A stretch of DNA of 55,529 nt from an uncultured Oscillospiraceae bacterium. GTDB taxonomy: Bacteria; Bacillota; Clostridia; Oscillospirales; Oscillospiraceae. A program made the translations under genes and the position numbers. This document shows, one piece after another, positions 1 through 7,529 of the stretch; positions within the stretch are counted from its first letter, which is position 1; each line of letters begins with the position of its first letter. The DNA lies in NCBI GenBank assembly GCA_947627715.1, contig CANQXK010000015.1:1-55529 (forward strand), read 5' to 3'. Under the pieces are notes generated by a model. It was not told the origin of the DNA and did no database searches. It saw nothing but the letters and a program-made list of their open reading frames with translations.

Positions 1-146
1 GCGATATACCGGGCGGTCTGCGTGTTCTTCCATGAAGGGGCGAAAGACGCGGCAGTAACAATAGCCTCAATTTGCTCATTTTCTACCGGCTTTTCCAAAA
101 AGCGCCTGACGCTGCGCCGTGTGGTGATTGCTTCAAGTGTGTTCAT
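1..146 (-). CDS. Nitroreductase family protein (partial, N-terminal 48 residues)
   Basis: Reading the minus strand from an ATG at 146 gives a protein that runs off the window edge. It starts [16 protein letters not shown] and continues with an [16 protein letters not shown] stretch. The TRRSVRxF opening and the PSxxNxQ segment are the FMN-binding N-terminus of NfsA/NfsB-type nitroreductases, which reduce nitro compounds or quinones with NAD(P)H. An AAAGGCAGG ribosome binding site lies upstream. It follows the serine hydrolase gene by 28 bases and is probably the next gene of the operon starting at 3779. Only the N-terminus is visible, so substrate and length are unknown. Confidence 0.8.
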   Translation of the reverse strand, partial: MNTLEAITTRRSVRRFLEKPVENEQIEAIVTAASFAPSWKNTQTARYI

Positions 147-174
147 AAACAATACCTGCCTTTCTGTTATTCTA

Positions 175-1026
175 TTACATTTCTGTACTGAACCAAGAGA
201 GCAGCTGCTCAGATTCTTGATTTGTTTCATAGCCAAGCCAAGCAACAGCTAACCGTTTTTCACGGTTGAACATGGTCATCTGACCGTTCATCCCGCCTTT
301 ACCCCAAAAGCCGGACTGTTCCAGTGGGTACAGGTCATATTGTTCTTTTTCCACCAGACTGACCCATTCTTCTGAGATGATCCGAGTCCCCTGATAGACG
401 CCGTTGTTCTGATACAGCCAAGCCAGTTTTACCATATCCCGCGCAGACATATAGGCGCCGGAGGAACCGATCGTATGATTTTGCGGACAGCGCGCCCATG
501 CGGTACTGGCAAAGTGCAGAGGATTCAGTATTCGCTCTGTGATCGCTTCATCCGCCCGTTTCCCTGTGATCGCCTCGATAACCAGCGACAGCAGATAATG
601 CGGGACATCCGTATACTGCCTGTGCTGTCCCGGTGCTTCTGACGGGGGATTTGAGAATATGAATTCCAAATAGTTATCTGTTTCATATTGGCTTGTGTCG
701 TCGCGGTCAATGTCGATCACGCCGTGATCGATTCCCATCGTATGCGTCAGGGCATGGCGTATCGTTACCGTGTCCCATATTGGATCATATCGAAATTTCA
801 GGCTGCCGGATAAAACATCCGTAATCCTGTCATCCAGCTTGACGCGCCCTTCATCATATAAAATACCGATCATGGTCACAACAAACAGCTTGGTCACAGA
901 ATAAATCGCATTACAGGCGTTGCAGGATTGGCAGTATGTATGCTCAATGCCGCTGTCTGTCATAACAGCAATATCATAAATATTCAGATGATTTGCTTTG
1001 ATAAATTCCAATGTCTTGTCAATCAT
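175..1026 (-). CDS. Beta-lactamase-family serine hydrolase
   Basis: This 283-residue protein resembles class C beta-lactamase/penicillin-binding-protein-like esterases. The nucleophile motif SxxK is visible as SVTK at residues 43-46. The second motif, normally YxN, reads YTD near residue 138, so an Asn is replaced by Asp. A KGG triad lies near the C-terminus. There is no signal peptide, so it is probably cytoplasmic and more likely an esterase or peptidase than an antibiotic-resistance enzyme. The start at 1026 has a GGTGGAG ribosome binding site. It lies 19 bases downstream of the methyltransferase gene in the same operon. The natural substrate cannot be told from sequence. Confidence 0.82.
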   Translation of the reverse strand: MIDKTLEFIKANHLNIYDIAVMTDSGIEHTYCQSCNACNAIYSVTKLFVVTMIGILYDEGRVKLDDRITDVLSGSLKFRYDPIWDTVTIRHALTHTMGIDHGVIDIDRDDTSQYETDNYLEFIFSNPPSEAPGQHRQYTDVPHYLLSLVIEAITGKRADEAITERILNPLHFASTAWARCPQNHTIGSSGAYMSARDMVKLAWLYQNNGVYQGTRIISEEWVSLVEKEQYDLYPLEQSGFWGKGGMNGQMTMFNREKRLAVAWLGYETNQESEQLLSWFSTEM

Positions 1027-1045
1027 TTTTTGGCTCCACCTGCAA

Positions 1046-1807
1046 TTATTTGACCCCTACCATAAAGAACCTGTTGAAGCAAAGAATGACCTCTCCGTTC
1101 TTCATAACGGGATAGGCTTCTCTTACCCGTCTCAGTATCTCGTTTTCAAATGCTTCTTTGCCTGAGTCATTCAAACAGGAGAGGTAGGGCCTTATGCGCG
1201 TCCCTTTGACCCACTCAACGAGCACCCTATGGTCTTTTAGATTGTGGTAATACCGCGTTTCCCATAGTTGAAAGCTGCTGCACTGTCCGCTCAACAGGTC
1301 AAAATACTGGTGAGGGGTCAAAGACCCATTATAATCCACTTCAACATCCTTAAAACCCCAGCGGTCTTCCGCGGCTACTGCCTGGATGATTTGGTAAAGC
1401 GGCTCTGCATCGTTCATAGGAAACTGCGCCGCAAAGACTCCGCCTGGATTCAAATGTGTCAGAAGCTCCGGGATAAGAGCCTCATGCGCCGGAATCCACT
1501 GGAGGCACGCATTGGAGAACAGCAGATCATATTGGCCGGTCAGTTCACGGATGTCTTTTTGTAGAAATTCCATGTCTCCGCACTCTTTGCGCGCCCTCTC
1601 TATCATGTTCTCCGAATTATCGATCCCGACGATTTTCGCGCAGGGAAATGCCTGCTTCAAAAGCCGTGTGCTGTTTCCGGGGCCACAGCCAAGATCGGCT
1701 ATCGTATCAGGTTTGAAATCGGATATTCTCTTTATCAGGTCGATAGCGGGCTGATTTCTTTGGTTTTCAAAGAGTAAGTATTGCGCTGAACTCCATGCTG
1801 CTTTCAA
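1046..1807 (-). CDS. Class I SAM-dependent methyltransferase, trans-aconitate methyltransferase-like
   Basis: This is a 253-residue Rossmann-fold methyltransferase. SAM-binding motif I reads DLGCGPGNSTRLL and motif II VGIDNSENMI. The N-terminal AAWSSAQYLLFENQRNQPA segment and overall order match the Tam family, which methylates trans-aconitate. A further in-frame TTG lies upstream at 1825, but the AAAGGGGGA ribosome binding site sits just after it, so the TTG at 1807 is the better start. It follows the cysteine-rich protein gene in the operon. Other small-acid or metabolite methyltransferases share this architecture, so the substrate assignment is tentative. Confidence 0.8.
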   Translation of the reverse strand: MKAAWSSAQYLLFENQRNQPAIDLIKRISDFKPDTIADLGCGPGNSTRLLKQAFPCAKIVGIDNSENMIERARKECGDMEFLQKDIRELTGQYDLLFSNACLQWIPAHEALIPELLTHLNPGGVFAAQFPMNDAEPLYQIIQAVAAEDRWGFKDVEVDYNGSLTPHQYFDLLSGQCSSFQLWETRYYHNLKDHRVLVEWVKGTRIRPYLSCLNDSGKEAFENEILRRVREAYPVMKNGEVILCFNRFFMVGVK

Positions 1808-1842
1808 TGATATTCCCCCTTTCAAGCCGCTCAGGATTGCTT

Positions 1843-2574
1843 CTACTGTACGGCTGGCTCAAACAGAAGGCTCGCCAGATGCTTTGCGTTGGCTCCGCCA
1901 AGCTCCAGACCCTCCACACAGTAGTGGCAGTATGCCACCACGTTTTCGCCATGAAACCGGTCACAGTAATCCCTCATCAGGTCAATCTGTTCTTCTTTTG
2001 TGCAGGGAATAAATTTACCCGCCGCGTTTTCAACAAACCGATGCGGAGCCAGTTCCAGATTTCGCTTCGGTGACGGGCGATACGTCGAGACTCCGCAAAA
2101 ATCTGTTTTCTCCCTGTTGTCGGGCAGTTCATGGATAACAAAGTTCATTTTTGTCAGAATCGCTCTCGCCGCGTCCTGCTCCGATTTTCTGTCCTTTGCC
2201 CGCCAGCAGTCCTGAACGAAAACACTCTGACCGCGATAGTCGGGGTACGCAAAGGTTTCATCTGAAAGGATCAGCTCCCAAATCGACCTGACGATCACGC
2301 CGGGTTTGCTTTCCTCCAGAATGGCCGAGCAGTTATGGCACAGCGAATACACGGTATCTCCCGGAAGAAAATCCGCACAGTCCGGGATGCTATCCCATTT
2401 GTCACGGTAGTCCTCCGGCATCTGCTCACGGAATCGCTGAAGATCATATTTTGGAACACAGCACCGGACGATCTGCATACCAAATCGGTCATGTATGTAC
2501 TGTTGAATTTTCTTGCTCAGTTCCGGGTACTTCGATGTGAATACGCAGCTTGCAATGTAATATGTCTGACTCAT
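1843..2574 (-). CDS. Cysteine-rich (CCG/heterodisulfide-reductase-like) iron-sulfur protein
   Basis: This 243-residue soluble protein is rich in cysteines set in pairs: RCC near residue 38, LCHNC near 100, FCGV in the middle and YCHYC near the C-terminus. The spacing recalls the CCG domain of heterodisulfide reductase and glycolate oxidase FeS subunits, so a bound FeS cluster is plausible but not proven. Its ATG overlaps the stop codon of the PPOX gene by one base (TAATG at 2576-2572), which points to translational coupling. The neighbouring ferredoxin-like, flavin-like and nitroreductase genes suggest an electron-transfer or thiol-redox role. Confidence 0.65.
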   Translation of the reverse strand: MSQTYYIASCVFTSKYPELSKKIQQYIHDRFGMQIVRCCVPKYDLQRFREQMPEDYRDKWDSIPDCADFLPGDTVYSLCHNCSAILEESKPGVIVRSIWELILSDETFAYPDYRGQSVFVQDCWRAKDRKSEQDAARAILTKMNFVIHELPDNREKTDFCGVSTYRPSPKRNLELAPHRFVENAAGKFIPCTKEEQIDLMRDYCDRFHGENVVAYCHYCVEGLELGGANAKHLASLLFEPAVQ

Positions 2575-3047
2575 TATGCTTTTCTTCCTTTTCCTGTTAT
2601 CTTCTCTATTTCAAATCTCAGCACATAGATTTTATCAAGAGCGGCGTCGATATATTTCATGCCTTTTTCAATATAGTCCGGCGAGTATTTATGGAGAATG
2701 GCCTCTATGCCTTTTCGCTTCTCAGTCTCATCGGCAACGATTTCAATCGTTCCATAGGCAGCACCTGACATATACAATGTGGCAAATTGCTGGGGCAGCA
2801 GCTTTGTATGCTCGATCACTGTAAAACAGGCATTCGGATCATGCCGGATGCCTGATATTCGTTTGCCTCCCGCCGCGTTGCAATGAAAGTAGATCACATG
2901 ATCACACAGCGCAAAGCTCATGGGAACGCCGTAGGGGACATTATTCTCATCAATTATCGAAAGCACTCCGTACTCAGCCTCATGAAACAGGCGAAGCGTT
3001 TCTTCATCCGTTAGCTGTCTGTCAGATCTTCGCATTGTCTCGTCCAT
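2574..3047 (-). CDS. Pyridoxamine 5'-phosphate oxidase family flavoprotein
   Basis: This 157-residue protein has the split-barrel FMN-binding fold of the PPOX/NimA group. It starts with the typical RxLTDEETLRLFHEAEYGVLS segment, followed by VPYGVPMSFA, IYFHCNAAGGKR and a TLYMSGAAYGTIEI strand. Members bind FMN or F420 and reduce small molecules; NimA relatives act on 5-nitroimidazoles. An upstream ATG at 3083 has no ribosome binding site, whereas AGGGGG lies nine bases before the ATG at 3047, so that start was chosen. It overlaps the next gene by one base. Together with the nitroreductase it suggests reductive detoxification. Confidence 0.85.
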   Translation of the reverse strand: MDETMRRSDRQLTDEETLRLFHEAEYGVLSIIDENNVPYGVPMSFALCDHVIYFHCNAAGGKRISGIRHDPNACFTVIEHTKLLPQQFATLYMSGAAYGTIEIVADETEKRKGIEAILHKYSPDYIEKGMKYIDAALDKIYVLRFEIEKITGKGRKA

Positions 3048-3086
3048 GTTATTCAACCCCCTATGAAGATTATCCCTTTTCATTGA

Positions 3087-3779
3087 CTATTCAATGATTT
3101 GACCGTCTGTGGAGATCGTCACAACGCTCCAAGGGATAAACTTCCCGCTGGCCCTAAGCGCTTGTTTTACCGCGTTTTCGATGCCGCCGCAACAGGGTAC
3201 TTCCATTCGGACGACGGTCACGCTCTTGATGTTGTTTCCGGCGATGATCTGTGTCAGCTTCTCAGTGTAGTCCACCATATCCAGCTTCGGGCAGCCAATC
3301 AGGGTGATTCTGTTTTTGATGAAATCATTGTGGAAGTTACCGTAAGCGTAAGCGGTGCAATCGGCGGCGACCAGCAGGTTCGCGCCGTTGAAATAGGGCG
3401 CGTTTACGGAGAGCAGCTTGATCTGCACCGGCCACTGAGAAAGGCGGCTGTGGACTGTCACATTATCAGCCTGCGTTTCTCCGCGGTGAATTGCTTTTGA
3501 GGCTGTGCCGGGGCAGCCGCAAGGCAGATTTTCAGCGCCTTTATTCAGCTTTGCCGCCTGTACCGCAGCTTCGTTGTATGCCGGTGCTTCCCGTTCCTCA
3601 AAAGAAATTGCCCCTGTCGGGCAGGCGGGTAAGCAGTCGCCAAGGCCGTCGCAGTAGTCCTCCCGGAGCAGTTTCGCCTTGCCGTCAACGATACCGATAG
3701 CTCCCTCGTGGCAGGCTTCGGCGCAGATCCCGCAGCCATTGCACTTGCCCTCGTCGATTTTGATGATTTTTCTAAGCAT
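3087..3779 (-). CDS. 4Fe-4S dicluster ferredoxin-like protein
   Basis: This 230-residue protein opens with two 4Fe-4S cluster motifs: CNGCGICAEAC at residues 13-23 and a second one around CDGLGDCLPACPTGA. The C-terminal half carries more conserved cysteines (PCGCPG, IGCPKLD and PCCGG), as in ferredoxin-like proteins often found with hybrid cluster protein and a Crp-type regulator. It probably passes electrons in the cytoplasm. It is the first gene of the minus-strand operon, with a GGAGGAAC ribosome binding site. The upstream region is shared with the divergent Crp/Fnr-type regulator. No hcp gene is visible in the window. Confidence 0.82.
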   Translation of the reverse strand: MLRKIIKIDEGKCNGCGICAEACHEGAIGIVDGKAKLLREDYCDGLGDCLPACPTGAISFEEREAPAYNEAAVQAAKLNKGAENLPCGCPGTASKAIHRGETQADNVTVHSRLSQWPVQIKLLSVNAPYFNGANLLVAADCTAYAYGNFHNDFIKNRITLIGCPKLDMVDYTEKLTQIIAGNNIKSVTVVRMEVPCCGGIENAVKQALRASGKFIPWSVVTISTDGQIIE

Positions 3780-3858
3780 AATATGTTCCTCCTGTTCGGA
3801 AACGCTTTGGCGTCTCTTGACTTTCTGGTTCCATTATAATACAATGGGAGCAACAAGT

Positions 3859-3876
3859 CCGTTGTTTATCCAACGG
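3859..3876. promoter_or_regulatory. Candidate Crp/Fnr-type operator (CCGTTG-N6-CAACGG)
   Basis: A perfect 6+6 base inverted repeat with a 6-base spacer lies in the divergent intergenic region. On the minus strand a TATAAT box lies at 3838-3833. If transcription starts about seven bases downstream, near 3826, the palindrome centre at 3867.5 is at -41.5, the classic class II activator position. It also sits just before the regulator's own ribosome binding site, where it could repress. Confidence 0.55.
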
Positions 3877-3890
3877 AAAAGAGGTTTCTT

Positions 3891-4559
3891 ATGAAAAAGT
3901 ATGTCTCCATTCTAAAAAGAACAAAGTTGTTTTCCGGCGTAGGTGATGATGACATTCTATCTATGCTGAATTGCCTAAACGCCACTGTTCGAGAGTATAG
4001 CAAGGGTGGATATGCGTTTCGTCAGGGCGAGTACATTCGCAATCTTATGATTCTTGCATCAGGCAGACTTCACATTCAGAAAGAGGACTATTGGGGCAAT
4101 CTAAATATCCTGAATGAGATCCGCCCTGGAGAAATGTTTGGAGAAGCCTACATTGTGCCAAACAGTGGCCCCTTGATGGACGATGTCATTGCTATTGAAG
4201 AAAGTGTGGTTCTCTTTTTCGATATGGAACGAATACTGACCGTATGCCCCTCTGCTTGTCCTTTTCACACGCGGCTGATAAAAAATATATTTTATACTAT
4301 ATCGGATAAGAATAAAAGCCTTGTTCAAAAACTCAGCTATATGTCTCAACGGTCCACAAGAGAAAAGCTGCTGTCTTACCTTTCCGATGAGGCGAAGCGG
4401 CAAAACAGCAGTTCTTTTTCTATTCCCTTTAACCGACAGCAGCTTGCGGACTTTCTTTCGGTAGACCGAAGCGCCATGTCCAATGAGCTTTGCAAGCTGC
4501 GGGACGAAGGTATGCTTGATTTTCATAAGAGTAAATTTACATTATCTCAAGTAAAATAG
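3891..4559 (+). CDS. Crp/Fnr family transcriptional regulator
   Basis: This 222-residue protein has an N-terminal cyclic-nucleotide-binding-type beta-barrel (about 10-125, with FRQGEY and GEMFGEAYI), a dimerisation helix, and a C-terminal winged HTH at about 165-215 (FNRQQLADFLSVDRSAMSNEL). The effector domain contains cysteines at CP and ACP near residues 117-123, but no Fnr-style N-terminal cysteine cluster. The gene is divergent from the 4Fe-4S operon and probably controls it through the palindrome at 3859-3876. AAAGAGG precedes the ATG. The signal (redox, NO or a ligand) is unknown. Confidence 0.88.
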   Translation: MKKYVSILKRTKLFSGVGDDDILSMLNCLNATVREYSKGGYAFRQGEYIRNLMILASGRLHIQKEDYWGNLNILNEIRPGEMFGEAYIVPNSGPLMDDVIAIEESVVLFFDMERILTVCPSACPFHTRLIKNIFYTISDKNKSLVQKLSYMSQRSTREKLLSYLSDEAKRQNSSSFSIPFNRQQLADFLSVDRSAMSNELCKLRDEGMLDFHKSKFTLSQVK

Positions 4560-4639
4560 AGTATTCAGACACATAGGCATAGAGTTCAATGGGTAGCCAA
4601 TCAACTGGGAACCGCGCAACTGGTCTAATACAATAAAGA

Positions 4640-4677
4640 AAGTTCCAACTGATTCTCAAAAAAATCAGTTGGAACTT
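4640..4677. repeat. 15-bp perfect inverted repeat
   Basis: AAGTTCCAACTGATT at 4640-4654 is exactly mirrored at 4663-4677 across an 8-base A-rich loop. It lies between the convergent regulator gene and the stalk-protein gene, so it may end transcription from one or both sides, but no clear T-run follows. The rest of 4560-4789 shows no gene. Confidence 0.6.
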
Positions 4678-4789
4678 CTTGCACCCTGAAACCGTCAGCC
4701 GACGGTTGATAAGATTGAGCAGTTCTTATCGCTATCAGATGAAGATTTGCGAGGCCAATTTCGATGGTATCTTCTCTGGGCTGTTTATG

Positions 4790-5422
4790 CTATCTGATCC
4801 ACGCTTTAGCCAAGTCGAAGTTACTGATGGTATAGCCGTTCATGGCATTGGCATTGCCCAGGGGGAGGTTGCCGTAGGAAAAGTACATCGTCACGGTGTA
4901 GCCCGGTACGAGTTTCTGGGCCTCAGCCGCCATCTTCTCACATTCTGCCCGGATGGTGGAGAGGTCCATGGACTTCCACCACGCCATGAACTCCGCTTTA
5001 CCCATGGAGCCGGAGTAGTCGGCGTTGAAAATCTTTTCGGTGCCGTAGTTGGTGACGGGGGTTTCCGTGACCGTCCACCGGCTGGAGAAGGAGGAAACGC
5101 TGGGCGCGGGAGCCGGAGCAGGCGCGGCGGCCTTGCCGGGGTCGTTGACCACCGCCATGTTGCGGGAGCCATCGTAGCTGACCTCCAGGCCGTAAGCCTC
5201 AGCCAGCGCCCGGAGGGGAGCGTAGGTGGTGCCGTTGTAGACGAACACCAGCACGTCGTTCCTGTTCACATCCTTGGGCTTGAACACTTCGCCGTTGACC
5301 ATGACGTTGATGGGATAGACCGTGATGGTCCGGGAGCTGTCGGACGCCAGGGCGTTGACCGACAGCAGAAGCGTCAATGCGATAATCATAGCGCCAACAA
5401 AGAACTTGGAACTGTGTTTCAT
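4790..5422 (-). CDS. Secreted protein with copper amine oxidase-like N-terminal (stalk) domain
   Basis: This 210-residue protein has a signal peptide (KFFVGAMIIALTLLLSVNALA, about 1-27). A copper amine oxidase N-terminal-like domain follows at about 33-95 (INVMVNGEVFKP, NGTTYAPLRALAEAYGLEV, YDGSRNMAVV). After a Pro-Ala linker the C-terminal 100 residues match no family I recognise. Such stalk domains are common in exported proteins of Clostridia and do not imply oxidase activity. GGAGG lies seven bases before the ATG. The gene lies 38 bases downstream of tnpV on the same strand, but a functional link is doubtful. Confidence 0.82.
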   Translation of the reverse strand: MKHSSKFFVGAMIIALTLLLSVNALASDSSRTITVYPINVMVNGEVFKPKDVNRNDVLVFVYNGTTYAPLRALAEAYGLEVSYDGSRNMAVVNDPGKAAAPAPAPAPSVSSFSSRWTVTETPVTNYGTEKIFNADYSGSMGKAEFMAWWKSMDLSTIRAECEKMAAEAQKLVPGYTVTMYFSYGNLPLGNANAMNGYTISNFDLAKAWIR

Positions 5423-5460
5423 GAAAAAACCTCCATTTTATATGTTGTTTGGGGACACGC

Positions 5461-5811
5461 TCAGGAATAAATCAGCTCGTCCAGTATCACCTCCTCCGCG
5501 GCGTTGCGGATGCCGTTCATAGCCCCCACCCAGCCCATCTGGTCCTGAGCTTTCAGTGCCTCCGTGACCCCCTGCTCCACCGCCATCTGCCGGACCAGCC
5601 TCTCGAGCATCCCCTCCGCCTCCCGGTCAATTTCCGCAAGGTGTTCGTCGAGCCTGCCCGAGAGAAGCATCCCGGTGTATAGCCCATTGCGGTGCCGCCT
5701 CAGAAACTCCCTCCGCCTCATCCCCCAAATGCCCACGGGCACGACCTCCGGCGCAGTCAGGTCCGGGAGCAGATAGCCGCCCTCGTCATGATAGGATAAT
5801 TCTGTATTCAT
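5461..5811 (-). CDS. tnpV: TnpV, transposon-encoded protein
   Basis: This 116-residue protein matches TnpV of clostridial mobilisable and conjugative transposons. It shows a GGYLLPDLTAPE opening, RRREFLRRHRNGLYTGMLL, then LSGRLDEHLAEIDREA, and QDQMGWVGAMNGIRNAAEE near the end. Its role is not well established; it travels with serine-recombinase elements. The track-length start at 5838 is replaced by the ATG at 5811, which has a perfect AAAGGAGG. No recombinase or mobilisation gene is nearby, so this looks like a remnant of a lost element. Confidence 0.85.
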   Translation of the reverse strand: MNTELSYHDEGGYLLPDLTAPEVVPVGIWGMRRREFLRRHRNGLYTGMLLSGRLDEHLAEIDREAEGMLERLVRQMAVEQGVTEALKAQDQMGWVGAMNGIRNAAEEVILDELIYS

Positions 5812-5824
5812 TTTTGACCTCCTT

Positions 5825-5980
5825 TCAGCGATGGCCATATTGTATCAGCCCCTGCCTCAAAAGGCGAATGTGCAAAAAGAAAACGCTCAAAAGGTCATTT
5901 CTGTCCTCCTGAGCGTCCTCCTCGGATATGTGCCGGTGCCGGTTTTTGTTATTTTCAAAGTCCCTTATGAATAACCGCAC
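5825..5980 (-). CDS. Possible 51-residue remnant ORF upstream of tnpV
   Basis: An open frame on the minus strand from GTG at 5980 to TGA at 5825 reads VRLFIRDFENNKNRHRHIS and continues to end RQGLIQYGHR. Its charged, helical composition is more protein-like than the other frames. It ends 13 bases before tnpV and begins inside the hairpin at 5977-6020. It may be the tail of a transposon gene. No ribosome binding site is evident. Confidence 0.3.
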   Translation of the reverse strand: MRLFIRDFENNKNRHRHISEEDAQEDRNDLLSVFFLHIRLLRQGLIQYGHR

Positions 5981-6020
5981 CAAAAAAGCGCAGCCCGAAA
6001 GGGCTGCGCTTTTTTGGTGC
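5977..6020. terminator. 20-bp stem terminator-like hairpin
   Basis: A 20-base perfect stem with a GAAA loop has a T6 run inside its 3' arm and A6 in the 5' arm (CAAAAAAGCGCAGCCC and its mirror). It can form on either strand and lies next to tnpV. Confidence 0.6.
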
Positions 6021-6022
6021 TT

Positions 6023-6049
6023 ACGGCCTTTGCCTTTGGCAAAGGCCGT
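6023..6049. repeat. 12-bp perfect inverted repeat
   Basis: ACGGCCTTTGCC and its exact complement flank a TTT loop, directly abutting the preceding hairpin. A third, weaker one (GGAAACCC with a 5-base loop) lies at 6086-6106. Together they form a cluster of three hairpins between tnpV and the restriction-modification remnant. Confidence 0.6.
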
Positions 6050-6204
6050 CCCGCCGCGCTGCGCCGGGGGTTCATTAAACGTGAAGGAAACCCCTGATGG
6101 GTTTCCTCCACAGCTCTTTCCTTTCCGATAGATTTAGGCGGGTAGTAAAAGGTCTTTGAACGCTTCACTCAAAAGTTTTTCAGCGCCGGTATGGAAATTC
6201 ACCG

Positions 6205-6228
6205 CTTTCTATGGTATAGTAATAAATA
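6205..6228 (+). promoter_or_regulatory. Candidate extended -10 promoter of the MmeI-like gene
   Basis: TATAGT with an upstream TG (ATGGTATAGTAATA) lies about 30 bases before the ATG at 6255. A weak TGGAAA lies 17 bases farther upstream. Coordinates are approximate. Confidence 0.4.
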
Positions 6229-6254
6229 AACCTATACGACACCGGGGTGATTGC

Positions 6255-7318
6255 ATGACGGGCACAGAGCAGAAGCAGGCCGCCAAAAGATTTACAGACA
6301 GTTGGAAAAAGATAAGGGGTACGAAAAAGGGCAAAGCCAGGCTTTCTGGCTTTCTCTTCTGAGGGATGTTTTTGGCGTAGAACACCCGGAGGAATTTATC
6401 ATCTTCGAGGAACAGGTACATTTGGACCATACCAGCTTCATTGACGGGACAATACCGGCCACTAAGGTCCTCATAGAGCAAAAAGGGTTGGGCAAGGATC
6501 TGAACGAGCCCATCAGGCAGTCGGACGGTACACTGCTGAACCCGTTCCAACAGGCCAAACGCTACTCCGCCGAGCTGCCCTACTCCCAGCGGCCGAGGTG
6601 GATCGTGACCTGCAATTTTGCCGAGTTTCACATCTATGACATGGAACGGCCAGGCGGTGATGCGGAGATCATCCGTTTAGCCAATCTGGAGAAGGAATAC
6701 TACCGGCTGCAATTTCTGGTGGACACCGGCAGTGAACAAATCAAAAAGGAGATGGAGCTGTCCCTCCAGGCCGGAGAACTGGTGGGCGTCCTCTATGACG
6801 CCCTGCTGGCCCAATACAAGGACCCCTCCGACCCGGAGACTCTGCGGAGCCTGAACAAACTGTGTGTCCGGCTGGTGTTCTGTCTCTACGCCGAGGACGC
6901 CGGCATCTTCGGCCGGCGCGGCCTATTCCATGACTACCTCAAGGCAAGACAGCAGAATCCCCGCGGCGCGCTTATGGACCTGTTCAAAGTGCTGAACACG
7001 AAAGAGGAAGACCGGGACCCCTATCTGGATGACGACCTGGCCGCTTTCCCCTATGTGAACGGGGGACTGTTCGCCGATGATAATGTGATCATTCCCCGCC
7101 TTGATGGGCACATCGCCGGCCTCATTTTGCACAAGGCCAGCGAGGACTTCGACTGGAGTGAGATCAGCCCCACCATCTTTGGCGCTGTGTTCGAGAGCAC
7201 ACTGAGCCCGGAGACCCGGCGCTCCGGCGGGATGCACTACACCTCTATTGAGAACATCCACAAGGTCATTGACCCGCTTTTCCTGGACGACCTCCGAGCG
7301 GAACTTGATCGAATCAAA
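6255..7318 (+). pseudogene. MmeI-like type IIL restriction-modification protein, N-terminal remnant
   Basis: From the ATG at 6255 the sequence reads MTGTEQKQAAKRFTDSWKK. A one-base shortening of an A-run (6306-6310) then moves the frame. The homologous frame continues GYEKGQSQAFWLSLLRDVFG and includes the MmeI N-terminal nuclease-like part and helical spacer (RPRWIVTCNFAEFHIYD, LVFCLYAEDAGIFG, GAVFESTLSPETRRSGGMHYTS). Family members are about 900 residues. Here homology stops near RAELDRIKQ, just before the SAM-binding FLDPACGSGNF motif. The methyltransferase core is missing, so neither modification nor cutting is expected. Confidence 0.85.
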
Positions 7319-7339
7319 CAAATTGTGGTTAGAAGGAAT

Positions 7340-7363
7340 CAGGTCGCCCGGTTGGGCGACCTG
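7340..7363. repeat. 10-bp inverted repeat at the left junction
   Basis: CAGGTCGCCC and its exact complement flank GGTT, about 20 bases after MmeI homology ends. It may be an end of the inserted segment or a terminator trace. Confidence 0.5.
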
Positions 7364-7529
7364 AGAGAGCGGTTTTGCAGTGTGATTATTCGCTTGCGTT
7401 GTAAAATGCGTGTCAAGCTGATGGGAGTGGATTTCTTCACAATTTTGTGGAATGAAGCGTTGTGCCTGACAAATGGAAATAGTTAAGTTGCACAACAGAT
7501 TGATAAACCACAGATATGGAGGAAATAAA

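Noticed and set aside
6156-6362. 68-codon ORF ending SGFLF at the start of the MmeI-like gene
   Set aside because: It is only the frameshifted beginning of the broken gene, not a separate protein.
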